Source of the DNA: Hyaloperonospora brassicae
Lineage: Eukaryota; Oomycota; Peronosporomycetes; Peronosporales; Peronosporaceae
Direction: 5' to 3'
Length of the DNA: 64,000 nucleotides
Assembly: GCA_947650285.1 (NCBI GenBank)
Contig: CANTFL010001490.1
Location: forward strand, 310,001 to 374,000
The notes beneath the pieces are model-generated. The model was not told the origin of the DNA and did not search any database. It saw nothing but the letters and a program-made list of their open reading frames with translations. Below are positions 10,931-22,106 of this stretch, one piece after another. Made by a program: the position numbers and the translations under genes. The stretch's first letter is position 1. Each line of letters starts with the position of its first letter.

Positions 10931-12790
10931 ATTTCTTTTCACGATTTGACTGGTGGAAACGCAAATTCAGCCAGACACCTCACATTCACATGATGGAGAT
11001 GCGCAAGACTGGAAATAAGCTGGCGACGATCGATGGAGGATGCCACTTTCGAGCTCAGGTGTCAGCCCACGAAGGGCAATCATTACATATAGACCATTCA
11101 GTCACAGCACTGAGGATAGTGCTACAAAAAGTCCCATGTCCTCTTACGTTGACAATCGAGCTCCACGCTGCAATGGCTCGTCCTGCACCCAGTGGAATGC
11201 TTTTCTATGGCCCAACATCCATTTCTCTCATGTGCTATGTGGTACAGCCGTTGCTTGATCAGCACTCGCTGTCTCGAGGCATCTGCATCTTAGCAAAGTC
11301 GTGTAGCTCTCATGCAGCGTAAACGTGCCGCGCGTTCCGTGGATTACCATTGCTCCGGAGCTGTCGATCGTCGAGACCGTTATTTATTGCCAAACGAGAT
11401 GATAGCTTGCGAGATACCAGGTATAATACCCCCTCGACATGAGCTTTGACTCGCTTTATCAACGAGGCGACGGCAATGTCAAGGCGGCCTCAAGTGCAGA
11501 CACATGAGTCCTAACAGGCTCTCGTTCGACTTGCAGACGGTTGAGTGCTGGAACGAGCAGCACACAGTCTCATTGCACGTCGTATGGTGTGAACAAGTTC
11601 GAGTGCGAAGGATCTACACACACAAATGCATAAATGCTAAGCAGCAGCAGAGGACGCGAAACGACACAGAGAGAGTCCGCCGCTACAAAGGTGCGGTCCA
11701 CCGTTCATTCCGACACTTCCAAGTCCAGCTCCAGCCCGACCTCTTCTCAGCCAATATTTGGGCAGCCACTTTCGACAAGCATCCTCCCTCGCGTACGTCG
11801 TCCGGGGTGAGGCATCGGTCTCGTGTATGCCGTTCATGCGGCTTCCAGCCGTGCATGTGGTCTCTCATGGCGTACATCGGATTACCTACGGTACACCATC
11901 ACGTGACACGGCGACTCGCCACGCGAAGCCACTCAAACGTCCACGCAGACCATGCACACTAATCACTATACGACGCTTTTGACCATGCATCGATTTCACA
12001 TTGGCCCTCCTGGCTGCACGACGTCACCTCGTTCTTGTACCGTTACTAAAGCATGAGAAAGCCGACTTTTTGGAAAAAAGCATCACACTCTCGTGCATGA
12101 GCTGCACGTGTTTACACAAACGAAAGTACGCGAAAGTAAAGCGATCGTGTGCCAACTTGACACCGTTACGCGACCAGCGAAGTTCACGGTAATGAGTGAC
12201 ACACCATACCGCACTACCAACATCACACTCGCCGGACAAGTCCCGCTTTCCGTATTCGAAACGTCCATAAACTCAGAACGACAGCTTGGAGGCGAGTTAC
12301 CTCCGAAAGCAGAGCTCGGGACGATACAACAGAGTCCTTCATCTTTCGTACAAAGTCGAACAAACTGTGCGATCCAACCTATGCAAGCAATCGCTTTCGA
12401 AAAGCCAGGCATGGCTGTTGCTCGAGTTACCGTCGCGAAAGCAAGCTGTCACCGTCTCAAGTGTAGCTCTAGACCTTTGCAACGTTCAAGTTCAACAAGT
12501 TCCGCGATAACGTCGCACGTGGCGAAAGATGCGCCTCTTTCGTCCATACCCGTTCAATTCGAGATGCACCTTCGTGCCTTTGCGAAAGTGCTAAATCAAA
12601 GCGCGTCGTCGTCGTCACACACGAGCGCGCGGTTCGGAATCAGGTCTTGATCCAAATCGTACCGTTATGTACCGGTTCGCGTCCACTCTTTGGCCGGTTG
12701 TGTTTCAATTCGAGCATCGCCCATCGCATCCGCAGGCAAACTGACTGACTGACTGACTGACTGCGACGACCCCCACGTGCTCGCGCTTCA
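10931..12790. other. Intergenic region between tRNA-Arg and the MULE-derived gene
   Basis: Several frames of 65-200 codons are open here, but none has a recognisable motif. A (CTGA)n microsatellite, about 23 bp, occupies 12741-12763, some 30 bases before the ATG of the next gene, in its likely promoter or 5' UTR. Confidence 0.5.
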
Positions 12791-13732
12791 ATGCCCCGAA
12801 GTGTCGTGACGTACCGTCACCTGTCGACGTTCTTGACGTTTGAAGACGCTACGGCTGCGCTGCACACGTACGACGCGTTCCATTACATTATGGCCTACAA
12901 CTACGGCCCCAGTGTGAACGGCAAAGTCTACCGGTGCATCTCCCACGAAAGCTGTGGTCGACGGCTTCGGGTGGCCGAGTGCAACAACGAAGAGGCGGAA
13001 ATCCCCGTGACGTTCCAGTTGGCCGTCGCGGGCGTCCACGGGACCAGAGCGTCGACGCGAAGACGAGTTGGCATTGACATGTCGCTCAAAGCTGAGGTCG
13101 ATGCCTTCTTGACGCAGGGCATGCAGCCAAAGACGTGTCGCCTCGTGCTCGAGAAAAAGTACGCAAAGCGACCGAAGATGCTCGCAAAACTCCCGAACGA
13201 AGCGCAGGTGCGGAACCGGTTGCTGACGCTACGGAGACACAAGCAGCAACGGGTCGAGGGAGCGGGGACGACGGACTCGACGTCGTCGACTGCATCCTCT
13301 CCGCTGCCTGCACTGGTCGACGACTCGCTTCAACTACAGGAGGATTCCGAGTCAGAGTGGGTTGATGACGGTGCCCACTTGGATGCAGAGGACGCGACGA
13401 GCAGCACGGGCGAGCCGGGAGGTGGGGACAAGCCAGAGCGGTTTGACAAGGCGAAGCTCATGAGGGATTTCGCAGCGTTACCTGGACGACCAGTGTTGTG
13501 GAACGTGCTCAAGAAGACTCGGTATGTTGATGACGAGAGTGAGGAGGTCGTGACGGAGTGGACAACTGGTCGGGTGGTCAAATGGCAGACACGCGAGAAC
13601 GCACCTACCAAGTGGGTGGTGCACTACACAGACGGCGAGAAGCGTGCTTTCGCACTCGAAGAGCTAGTGGATGAGATTGAAGCATCGATAAAGCAGGGAC
13701 TGGACGTTATGAATCGGCAAGGGAGCTTCTGA
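12791..13732 (+). CDS. MULE-derived zinc-finger protein without transposase domain
   Basis: An intact single-exon frame of 313 codons. Residues about 45-65 hold a C-x6-C pair (CISHESC) leading to a GVHGTRAST segment, as in the FLYWCH/WRKY-like DNA-binding module at the N-terminus of oomycete MULE transposases. A helical region follows (about 90-150). From about 160 the protein is acidic and Ser/Thr-rich. The C-terminus (about 240-300) contains TGRVVKWQTRENAPTKWVVHYTDGE, which reads like a small Tudor/chromo-type beta barrel (inference). The catalytic DDE core and SWIM finger of MULEs are absent, yet the frame is complete and no terminal inverted repeats are seen nearby. It may be a domesticated DNA- or chromatin-binding protein, or a recent internal-deletion copy. 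Confidence 0.65.
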   Translation: MPRSVVTYRHLSTFLTFEDATAALHTYDAFHYIMAYNYGPSVNGKVYRCISHESCGRRLRVAECNNEEAEIPVTFQLAVAGVHGTRASTRRRVGIDMSLKAEVDAFLTQGMQPKTCRLVLEKKYAKRPKMLAKLPNEAQVRNRLLTLRRHKQQRVEGAGTTDSTSSTASSPLPALVDDSLQLQEDSESEWVDDGAHLDAEDATSSTGEPGGGDKPERFDKAKLMRDFAALPGRPVLWNVLKKTRYVDDESEEVVTEWTTGRVVKWQTRENAPTKWVVHYTDGEKRAFALEELVDEIEASIKQGLDVMNRQGSF

Positions 13733-16444
13733 GTCGTTATTTTTGTCACCATGCGAAACGTCAAGAGCTGTAATGCAGGTCCACGGAGTCAACGGCTTGT
13801 CGTGGCACTATCGTGCGCGATCACATTACGTCAAGGTATCCTGTTTGTCGACTAGATGCTACAGCTTTCCCGTTGAGCTGACACAAGCTCAGAGGTTCGG
13901 CCCTGGCTCCACGTCATCCGCCGTTTGTACAATAGCAACTTAGGGGGCGCTGCGCTTTCGAGTCCAGGCGTACCCGACTGTGTGCCCGACGCCTTGGTCA
14001 CCTCACCTGGTATGATGTGACGCCGAGCATGGGGTAAGGATGACAAGACGTGCCCAGTACAAGCCACACCTTTGTCTGAGGTTATCATGTCCTTCAACGT
14101 TACACCCTGACGGTGCAGCTACAAACGGCCATGCAATTGGTATGCTGCAAACCGCACCATACCCTCAGCGCTTCTTGTCACCTACCGACGGCCAGGCCTT
14201 GAGTTACCGTTGAATGACATGAATTCCTCAGAGTCTTTCAGCGAAAAAGTGACAGCAAGTTATGAACTAGACGTACAAATACAAGCAGTTGATAAAGCGA
14301 TACCATCGCGGCTTGGACGTACGACTCCCGGGTGTAAACGCCTACAGATTGTATGAGGCTAAGACGCGCAAGCGCTAAGTAAAAATATGTCAACCGATGC
14401 CCTGACACTCTTTACACTACGGGTGCAATACCTTAACGAAGCATACCAACACAGCTTTCTACGTGAAAAGTCAACAAGGTCAATTGTTAGCAGCGCCTTC
14501 TCGTTTGCAGGTACACATGCGCGAAGGAGAAACTCAAGACTCGGAAGTACGAAAAGTCGCGTACAGCATGATGAGATTGCACTTGTATATGAGGACGGTG
14601 TACAGCTTAGTTGTGCACAGGTAATTTGTGTCTCCGTCGACTGTTGGACATTCGACACTAGGCAGGAAATGACTCCTCAGAGAAAGCGCAGACTTTATTC
14701 GGCAGGAATGTGATCGTAGACGTTTACAACTAATCTAGACCAAGCAGGGGGGGTACAGAGATGGCCAATCGCGGATGCAACAAGCTTGGAAGTAAAAAGT
14801 CATACGTAGACGAACGTACCGGCAATATTGCAGCAGACTCGCCGTGTCAGTGGACCACAAACTGGGAGTGAAAAGATGGATGAGGGGCAGTGCAGTGTTG
14901 GCCGAGCGTGGCACTACATCAACAGGTGCCATTGGAGTGTGGCTAGTCGTAACCAGTCGACAGCAAATCCGCGATTGATCGCTGCATGGTATCAGCGACT
15001 TACCTGCTTTCCAGGAGCCTCTCTGCGCTTATCGTACTCTTCGTTTTAGGCAAGTGGTTGCAAATGTGAGCTAGAGCGCTGCTAATACATCCAAAGTCGG
15101 TAGGCGGGTGGTTGCTCAGTCCTCGTAAGTCTTGGCTTTTCCGCCTAACTCTTGGAGCGTCCAACTGCGAGGTCGAACCTGCGTCGCTACGACGGAAAAC
15201 CTGACCGACACGCCGCTTTTCGTGGACCTCGTTCATAAAGTAAAGTTGTCAGGTTAGTGCATTGCCTGCGCTCCGACCCACTCTTTGCAGCCTCTACGCG
15301 AGCAACTTATCCTGTCTTCAACATGATACTGGCATATCGCTAGACAGTTGCGGATCATTCCTGTGATTTTCACGCTATGAGCCAAAGTTCTGCTTCCATA
15401 TGTTCTTTTCCCACTTACGATATCACTGCTATCAATCAGCATATCTACGTCATCATCGCAGACACATTTTCGATCGACTGAGAGTGCTGTGACAAGGTCA
15501 GCTTTCGTCGGCCTCAGTAGTATATTCCGTCTCCCGTATACAAAGTTTGTCGTTCGTGGCATGCGACGTGCTGTCAGCCGACTTTTGTTTGTTGACACTA
15601 CCCCGACCTCCTCTATTTCATCCGGCGTCTCGTCATAGCGCACGCTTTTTGATCAAAGTCATCGATAAGCTAAATTCTGTATGCGAAGACGGCGTAGATC
15701 ACACTGCTGTCTACGTGTGTGCGCAAACAATGAGCCTCTCGACACGAACGACAACTCTCTCGACAAAAGCCTCTAGCTCAAAGCTGCCCACCGTAGATCT
15801 GGTTCTGACACAAGAGACCAATTCAAATTCTTCTCACGCTATGTCCCTTTTCAAGCAAAAGAGACCATCTAGGCCTTTCCAAATTCATGCACATCTCGTC
15901 GCTCGTAAAATGGTTCGTCCACGTACAAAAGCATACGCTCATTGCGCATCTTTTGTAGTCAAATGATGTCCTCAATCAATTACAAACGCTCCCATGAGAT
16001 GGTAACTTGCTCCTGTAGCTGGTATATATATTCTGCAAGGGTCCAGGGCACCGACAATTTGGGAAAAATCAGCATCCCGATGTCAGCCACATGTGACTTG
16101 TGTGTCTGCAGCTGTAACATGAGCTACACCGTTCTTGGATCTGGTACGAGGTCACATAACTTATTCTCTGGTATCTGCAAAAAACAGTTTGCATGAAAAC
16201 TATCATGCGCGTGAAATGCAGCCATCTCTGCCTGTTCGGTGGCGACCCCACCTCATACGTCGTTATCGGAGGGATATTACACACTAATCAAACTTTAAAC
16301 GCCCTGTACATATTACGGCAGCGTCGTTACATGGCAATATGAGGACGCACGTCCTGGTGAACGCTCGACGCGTTATTGCAGGGATCATCACGGCACATCA
16401 CGCACTAAGCGGCGAATCGAACAGGAGACCAAAGTCTGCGATGC
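13733..16444. other. Intergenic region, no gene recognised
   Basis: 2.7 kb with only short overlapping frames on both strands (the longest is about 139 codons at 15547-15966). Codon use and content do not suggest a gene. No repeat, tRNA or transposon end was recognised. The 3' UTR of the phosphatase gene probably enters from the right. Confidence 0.5.
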
Positions 16445-18492
16445 CTAGGCTGGGAATTGTTTTGGGGCAAACCGCTCACGCTTGCTGGGCCAGTCATGTG
16501 TGGATACAATCCAAGTCTCATCTTTGACTCTTCTCTCGGCATTCGACACAAACTCGAAGTGCAAGTGCGTCGAGTTATAAATATGCGTGCGTCCGTGGCC
16601 GTATTCCAAGAAACCTTGTTCCCGCCAATCTACATCGTAGTACCCAGTGTTATCCACTTCAAACCCCCCAGAACCAACCATGAGATGCACTGGTGCCATC
16701 GCTTTTCCGTCTGTCGAATCGATACATCGATCGCCAAACACGGCGCAAGTGCGCTCGTACGAGTGGTAATGACCCGTAAACACGATGTCGACATGGCAAT
16801 CGGCCAGCTCCTGCTCGAGCTCATCACGGATCAGCAGTGACCGGTTATAGTCCCCGGAATACACGACCGAGCAATACATGGGTCGATGAATGTACAAGAA
16901 GACCCACGGTGTCTTTGCACGATCCACTGACTTGAGATCGTTCACAAGCCACGTGCGCAGGTGTGAGCCTCGCGTGACATCGTGCTCACTACTCACCACA
17001 GCGTGGTGTGCGAGCCCTGTGTCGAAGCTGTACCAATATATTCCGTTGCCATTATCCGGCATGTGAAAACGTTTTTCGGACGGAACGCCACATTCGCCAC
17101 GGGAATTTTGTCCGTGCTTTTCTTTCTCCTCGGGTGTCAAATGAGGGGGCCCCGTGCTCTCCGTCAAATTCTTGTTTTCAAAGTAGCCATAGTCTACTCA
17201 GATGGCCATAACCAACAATGAGATTGGGCTCAGGACAAGTGTCGCGCATGCCAAAACTTACCGTGGTTGCCGATGCTGACCATATAGGGTAGACGAGCGG
17301 CGACAGGCTCAATCAGATGGCCAAACTGATCCCAAACGTAGGTAGACCCCATTGCATAAGCCAAATCTCCAACGTGCATGATGGCAACGTACCTGTGTTT
17401 GCTTGGGTCGGCAGCGGCTCGATCCATTTCCTCACGCACAAGTGCCATGGTAGTGCCACACCGGCCACTATCTTCGGCAAAGTTACCTGTTGCGCTAGCC
17501 GGATTGTTCATATCTCCGTACACGAAGAAGCTCATACTTGAGCCTTGCACGTCCGTCGCAGCACTATTCCTTCCAACAGCAGGTGGCATTCGAAACTCGT
17601 GCACATCACTCAGCTTGCCCATTTCATCTCCAACCTGGTAAAAATACTGCTTGCCAGCTTCCAAGTTCGTCATGACTGCGTCGAAAATCTGGCCAGGGTG
17701 TCGAAAGTGCGTGGGAGCCACGAGCGTTGCTGGTTCCCTGCACATGTCTTGTGCCTCGTAGCTACTCTGTGTAGCCCGTGCAAGTCGGTTCAACTTGTCC
17801 TTCTCTTGACCGTAGTACACGACAGGCCTCGGGACATCGTCGCTCACCCACTTGACCCGCATTTCGTCGCTCTTTTGCGTCAGGGCTAACCGCACTTGTA
17901 ACGGCTGCGTCGGACCGTGCTTGAACCTCAGTAGCGTCGACTCGCCCAGCACTATCCCCCGTTCTGTCACAAACCTGAGCAGCCACGAACATCGCATGTT
18001 GACCAGCGGTCCAACTGTGACAACCCCCGAACCTGTGCCACCTGTCGCGACGGCATCCATGGCCTCATCTGCCGTGAACACACGATGCGCGAGCTCATCA
18101 GCTGCACTCACGCAGTACGCTCGCACTTGGTCGCCATCAAACAACTGGGGCTGTGGCATCTCGTACGCGAACGACACTGCCACTGTATCCACATTGTCCA
18201 ACTCGGTCTGATTGACCTCGAAGCGCGTTAGTTGACGCCAGATAGCGGACGCCCTTTGCTGTACCGACTGACCCGCTCTCAGACGCACGTGCGGTGGAAA
18301 CGACACCACACAAACGACAAGAACGCCAACGAGCGCCAACAGTCCGCGCAACGAGTGCCTTTGGGAGCAATAGGACGCGACACTGCGAGGACGAAAAGAT
18401 GCGTCGACGGGCCCAGTGGCGTCGGCGTTCACTCGTGTGGATCCGACGACCGCGCGCTGCCTCGACGTCCCATCTGTGGCCTGAGATTGCAT
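16445..18492 (-). CDS. Purple acid phosphatase (metallophosphoesterase), membrane-anchored
   Basis: Two exons, 18492-17262 and 17193-16445, joined over a 68-nt intron (GTAAGT...TAG, phase 1), give 659 aa. The five metal-binding blocks are in order: YGDMNN, HVGDLAYAMG, SIGNHD (the last residue comes from exon 2), YIHRPMYC and TGHYHSYERT. These provide the Asp, Tyr, Asn and His ligands of the Fe/metal site. A hydrophobic segment near residues 49-66 (LRGLLALVGVLVVCVV) after a basic N-terminus suggests a signal anchor, so the enzyme should face the secretory lumen or cell surface. A beta-sandwich-like domain with KVRLALTQK and MRVKWVSDD precedes the catalytic domain, as in plant-type high-molecular-weight PAPs. 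The first block has N where GDxG usually has G. The expected role is phosphate release from organic esters. The upstream repeat array suggests regulated expression. Confidence 0.93.
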
Positions 18493-18613
18493 CTGTCAAA
18501 AGGTCCGAAAGGCTCAGGAGGTACACCGCAGCGTTCGAATCGACAGTAGTGGACAACAGGAGGCTTTGTTCGGATCCAGTCGGGTGGAAGGCGTAGATGG
18601 TCCACAATAATAA

Positions 18614-18797
18614 GCGGACGTAATCCACTAAGCAAAGCGGACGTGGTCCGCTGTGTAATGCGGACGTGGGTCACAATGGAAAGCGGACGTGGTCCACTCT
18701 AGAAAGCGGACGTGGTCCACTATGGAAAGCGGACGTGGTCCGCTATGGAAAGCGAAGGTCGTTTACGATGCAAAGCGTACACGGTCCGCTATGGAAA
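18614..18797. promoter_or_regulatory. Array of eight 23-bp tandem repeats with GCGGAC-GTG-GTCCGC palindromes upstream of the phosphatase
   Basis: Units start at 18614, 18637, 18660, 18683, 18706, 18729, 18752 and 18775, an exact 23-bp period without indels. The consensus is the hyphenated palindrome GCGGAC / GTG / GTCCGC followed by TATGGAAA. Unit 6 has the perfect palindrome; the others differ by a few bases, and units 1 and 7 most. The array begins 122 bases upstream of the phosphatase ATG and ends before the 3' end of the J-protein gene (18963), so it lies in the phosphatase promoter region. Repeated dimer-type sites on a constant helical face are typical of a transcription-factor array. 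This role is inference. Confidence 0.75.
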
Positions 18798-18962
18798 GAG
18801 GCTCGGCGTGTCTTGAGCCCGACTATTTTATCGAAACAAGGTATCGATAATACGTAAGAGCTGTTCGTTTCCAACGAGCGGCGTCCTGCAACCCAATCAA
18901 TTTTGGCCTCACTCGGTGCTGCTGCGTTTCTACGACAACGATTTTTTTGCTTGTTTGCTAGC

Positions 18963-19966
18963 TTAGACAAGTCCGAGGTAGCTGAACAACATGAGCGCAA
19001 CCCACAAGTAACTGAAGGGCACGCCCAAGAACCACAAGAGGAAAAAAAGTAGCAACACATTGCCGCCGCCGATCCGGTACGGGGAAAGACGTCCGTTCGC
19101 TTGCGGTCCAGCGTTGTGACCGCCATTGTTCGGGCCACCTGGTACACTACGCAACACACCAACACCATTAGTCGACAGGAACCAGCACGATCCAGCAGTG
19201 TTGCCACAGCTACATGCACTCGACGAGACAATGCAGGCGTCCACACTCACCGCTGCTGCTGACCGCCTCTGTGCACCCGCATGCCCGGCATGCCCATTCC
19301 CATACCCATACCAGGTGCGCCACCAAACGACGCAAACGAGAACCCTCCTGGCCCGAACTGCGACACGTGCACGCGAGACCCGCCAAAGTTGTGCATGCCT
19401 CCTCCGCCTCGCATGCTTTCCTGCGAGAACATGGAAAATGGGTCCTGGCCCCCGAAAAACGAGCGAAAGATCTCTTCGGCGTCCTGGCCCTGGAACGGGT
19501 GTCGGTTCGAGCCACTGCTTGCCATGCCTCCTCCGACTCCCGCCTTGCCGAAACGATCGTATTGTCGCCGTTTGTCGACATCCGAGAGTACAGAATACGC
19601 CTAGAGCGCAACAAAACAAACACCACGTCCAGTGCGTTAGCGCTCGTCACTTGATCGCTATCGCATACACAGCTCATCACATTGTCAACCACCTCTCCAA
19701 TCTCTTTAAACTTGACTTCGGCTTCCTCTTTGTTGTCTAAATTTTTGTCTGCACATGTAAAAATATGAAAAAAAAATCAACAGTTTCGTTAGTAGTGCAA
19801 CAACACGTGACGCCAAAGAAGCAGAACAAGCAGAAGAAGAGGAGCACAAGATCAGCGACGCACCTGGATGGAAGCGGACCGCCAGCTTGCGATACGCGCG
19901 CTTGATCTCGTCCTCCGTGGCCGTCTTCTGAATGCCCAGGGTCTGATAGTAATCGACTTCGGCCAT
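18963..19966 (-). CDS. DnaJ/Hsp40 co-chaperone with C-terminal membrane segments
   Basis: Four exons, 19966-19864, 19748-19693, 19600-19251 and 19146-18963, with phases 1, 0 and 2 at the junctions, give 230 aa. The J domain (residues about 4-70) has [20 protein letters not shown], the HPD tripeptide created across intron 1 (HP then DKN), and a [17 protein letters not shown] end. A Gly/Phe/Met-rich linker follows, with [10 protein letters not shown]. The last 35 residues are hydrophobic ([20 protein letters not shown]...) and can span a membrane once or twice. This layout resembles ER-membrane J-proteins that stimulate Hsp70 ATPase at the membrane. There is no cysteine-rich zinc domain, so it is not class A. 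The initiator ATG at 19966 sits directly before the J domain. Confidence 0.88.
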
Positions 19967-21351
19967 GGTCACGAAACAACAGTCGGCGGCCTGCGCGGCA
20001 GGCGTCGGGTCACCTTCGAGCGACACACTTTTGCGAGCAATGTGCCCCAATGTGTCCGTGCTGTCGCATAAAATGGACCAAAATAGCGTGTGTGGATGTT
20101 TGTTTAGAAGGGGTGAACAAATGCTCGTTTTTCTTCTCGGTATCCTTCCTGATTGGTGGATATTGTGTGTGTCTTGCACAAAGGCTGTCCAGTCGAAAGC
20201 GCGCTGGATGTGGCTGTGGTATTTGATTGGACATAAAGGAGCGGTCCGTTCAAAGCGCTACAGTTACAAATGGTGACGGGCTCACTCGTCTATTTGTGTA
20301 AACTTCAACCGCAACCTCATTCAAGCTGGGGGGAGTGCGTGACGCTGCGGTCCCGTCCGACGATGACGATGTCGTCGTCAGACCCTTGCGTCCCCATCAC
20401 CAATGATCCCGGTGGGCTGTCCCAATCAAGATCAAGCGATACTTTGTGCGGCCGGTTGGCTCGCTCGGTAAAGGAGACCTGCGCTTCGACCGAGTGAGCG
20501 CTCGACCTACAAACGATGGAACTCGCTCGCTAAGTCACTATAACAACGTCAAGTATCCCTGCGACAAGCTACGGGGACCACAGTCATATCGGCTCGGGCC
20601 TCACTATCGCTATGCATTGACTCGTAGTCTGTAGATTGCAATGACGAGAAAGCGATGGCGCAAAGGCGTCGACTTGTACGATCGGCATGTCGATCAGGTT
20701 GACAAGCGACAGTTTTTTGCTTGGCGGACTCAACGCCACATTGCTGCACAGTGCGTTGGGGATCCGAAACATACGTTGCGGCCAAGTCTACGTACGACTT
20801 GACATCGCAGCGCAGACTCGAGCACATGCTGCAGGAGCATCTGCCGCATCTCGTTCTGTAAAGCTTCCGTCTGAATAGCACAGGGTTACACTCAAGCGCA
20901 CTGACGCTTGCAGTTTCACCGCTCCATCTGCCTTGCAACAGACGGAGCAAAGTCCATCTGGCGCTCTTTCTCGTCCGGCTCTCATGTGGAAGCCCTGTGT
21001 AACGTCAGACGAGGAGCAAGATCTCAAACCTTTTGGATCTCGTGGAGGCGGTGCAGAACTCTGCCACGTGGCAAGGGTTCGAAACGAGTGGCCAAGAGCT
21101 TCTTCAATGACGAACAAGACAATGCGATGCGAAAGCTACGTGACAACGTTGAATGTGACAAGCTCGTCCAGCACACTGAGTGTCCCGATACGAAAGCGGA
21201 TTTGCACAAAGCCGAGGTGTCATTTATTCCAACAGGACAGCCACGAACGTTCAACGTATAGAGTATATGTACTGACACAGAACGTGTATGCCGTCGCACA
21301 GTCATTTGAGAGCAATCCTTACGCAAGCGCAAGAATTAACGACAAGCGGCG
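19967..21351. other. Region between J-protein and cysteine dioxygenase with coding-like fragments (+)
   Basis: No intact gene. On the plus strand, 20641-20806 reads in one frame from an ATG (start MTRKRWRKGVDLYD). At about 20761 another frame becomes protein-like (AKSTYDLTSQRRLEHMLQEH) until a TAA near 20860. A third piece (about 21010-21260) contains LLDLVEAVQNSATWQ and then NDEQDNAMRKLRDNVECDK in a different frame. The changes of frame without good splice sites suggest a decayed gene. I do not recognise the family. Confidence 0.35.
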
Positions 21352-22106
21352 CTACGCGTATTCGATCTTCTCACCGTACTCAGTGTAGTAGTTGGGCACC
21401 GATACCGACGACTTGCTGGCGTCTTCTGTGTCGAGCCAGACGCGGCATTTCTCGTACGGCGGTGCATACAGATGCATTGAAATCGCACCAATCTCAGCAT
21501 GTGGGTTGCCCACTTTGTGCAGTCCAAACGAGTCGTCCATGTAGGTGACACCCGATGTAAAGTGCTCGTTGAACGTCTCAACGAGTCTGCCGTCCTGCTT
21601 CACGTAGCGCACTTCGTTCACGCACCCTTGAATGACCTTGACCCAGCAGCCGTCCGACGGGTGGTCATGCACGGGACTGTACTTGCCGGGGTTCCAGCAC
21701 AGCAGCATGAGGGCGTACGACTCGTTATCCGTTGAGATGAGGTTGCGCGTGTAGTTGCGCGACGGATCAAAGTGAGCAAAGTGCTGCAGCTCGTTCATGT
21801 TGACTGGAAAGTCCCTGTTACGTCACACGTGTGCACAATCATTGTCGTTAGAGAAAAGAGCTTGTAATGCACGATACAAGCACCAGACAGTCCGTCCGTC
21901 CGTCCGTCCGTCAGTTCAATCGCCTACTCGAGCAGTTGTCGAATCGTGGTCTTGTCCTTGATGGCGAGTTCCGGGTCCCGCTCGAGCTCACGTTCCAGCG
22001 TCTCTACCAGCTCCGTCAGGTCCATAGGAGCTGCAGCTTTCGTCGCAGCGCTTCGGTCTCTACAGGGGGCAGGCGGTACTATCGATAGCGTCTGCCGGAC
22101 GGTCAT
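21352..22106 (-). CDS. Cysteine dioxygenase (cupin, non-haem iron)
   Basis: Two exons, 22106-21928 and 21814-21352, joined over a 113-nt intron (GTAGGC...CAG, phase 2), give 213 aa, close to the usual 200. The ATG at 22106 is preferred over an in-frame GTG just upstream. The iron site is complete: the two histidines of PVHDHPSDG and the later HKVGN histidine. The Cys of DGCWVKVIQG and the Tyr of HLYAPPY correspond to the Cys93-Tyr157 pair that is cross-linked in mammalian enzymes. The protein should oxidise L-cysteine to cysteine sulfinate in the cytosol, controlling cysteine level and feeding taurine/sulfate production. The intron contains a (GGAC)n run at about 21892-21912. Confidence 0.93.

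Noticed and set aside
18614..18797. CRISPR array
   Set aside because: The repeats are directly adjacent with no unique spacers, and the genome is eukaryotic.
18666..18857. Open frame of 63 codons across the 23-bp repeats
   Set aside because: It is only the translation of the repeat array; the period of 23 is not a multiple of three, and no signal for translation exists.
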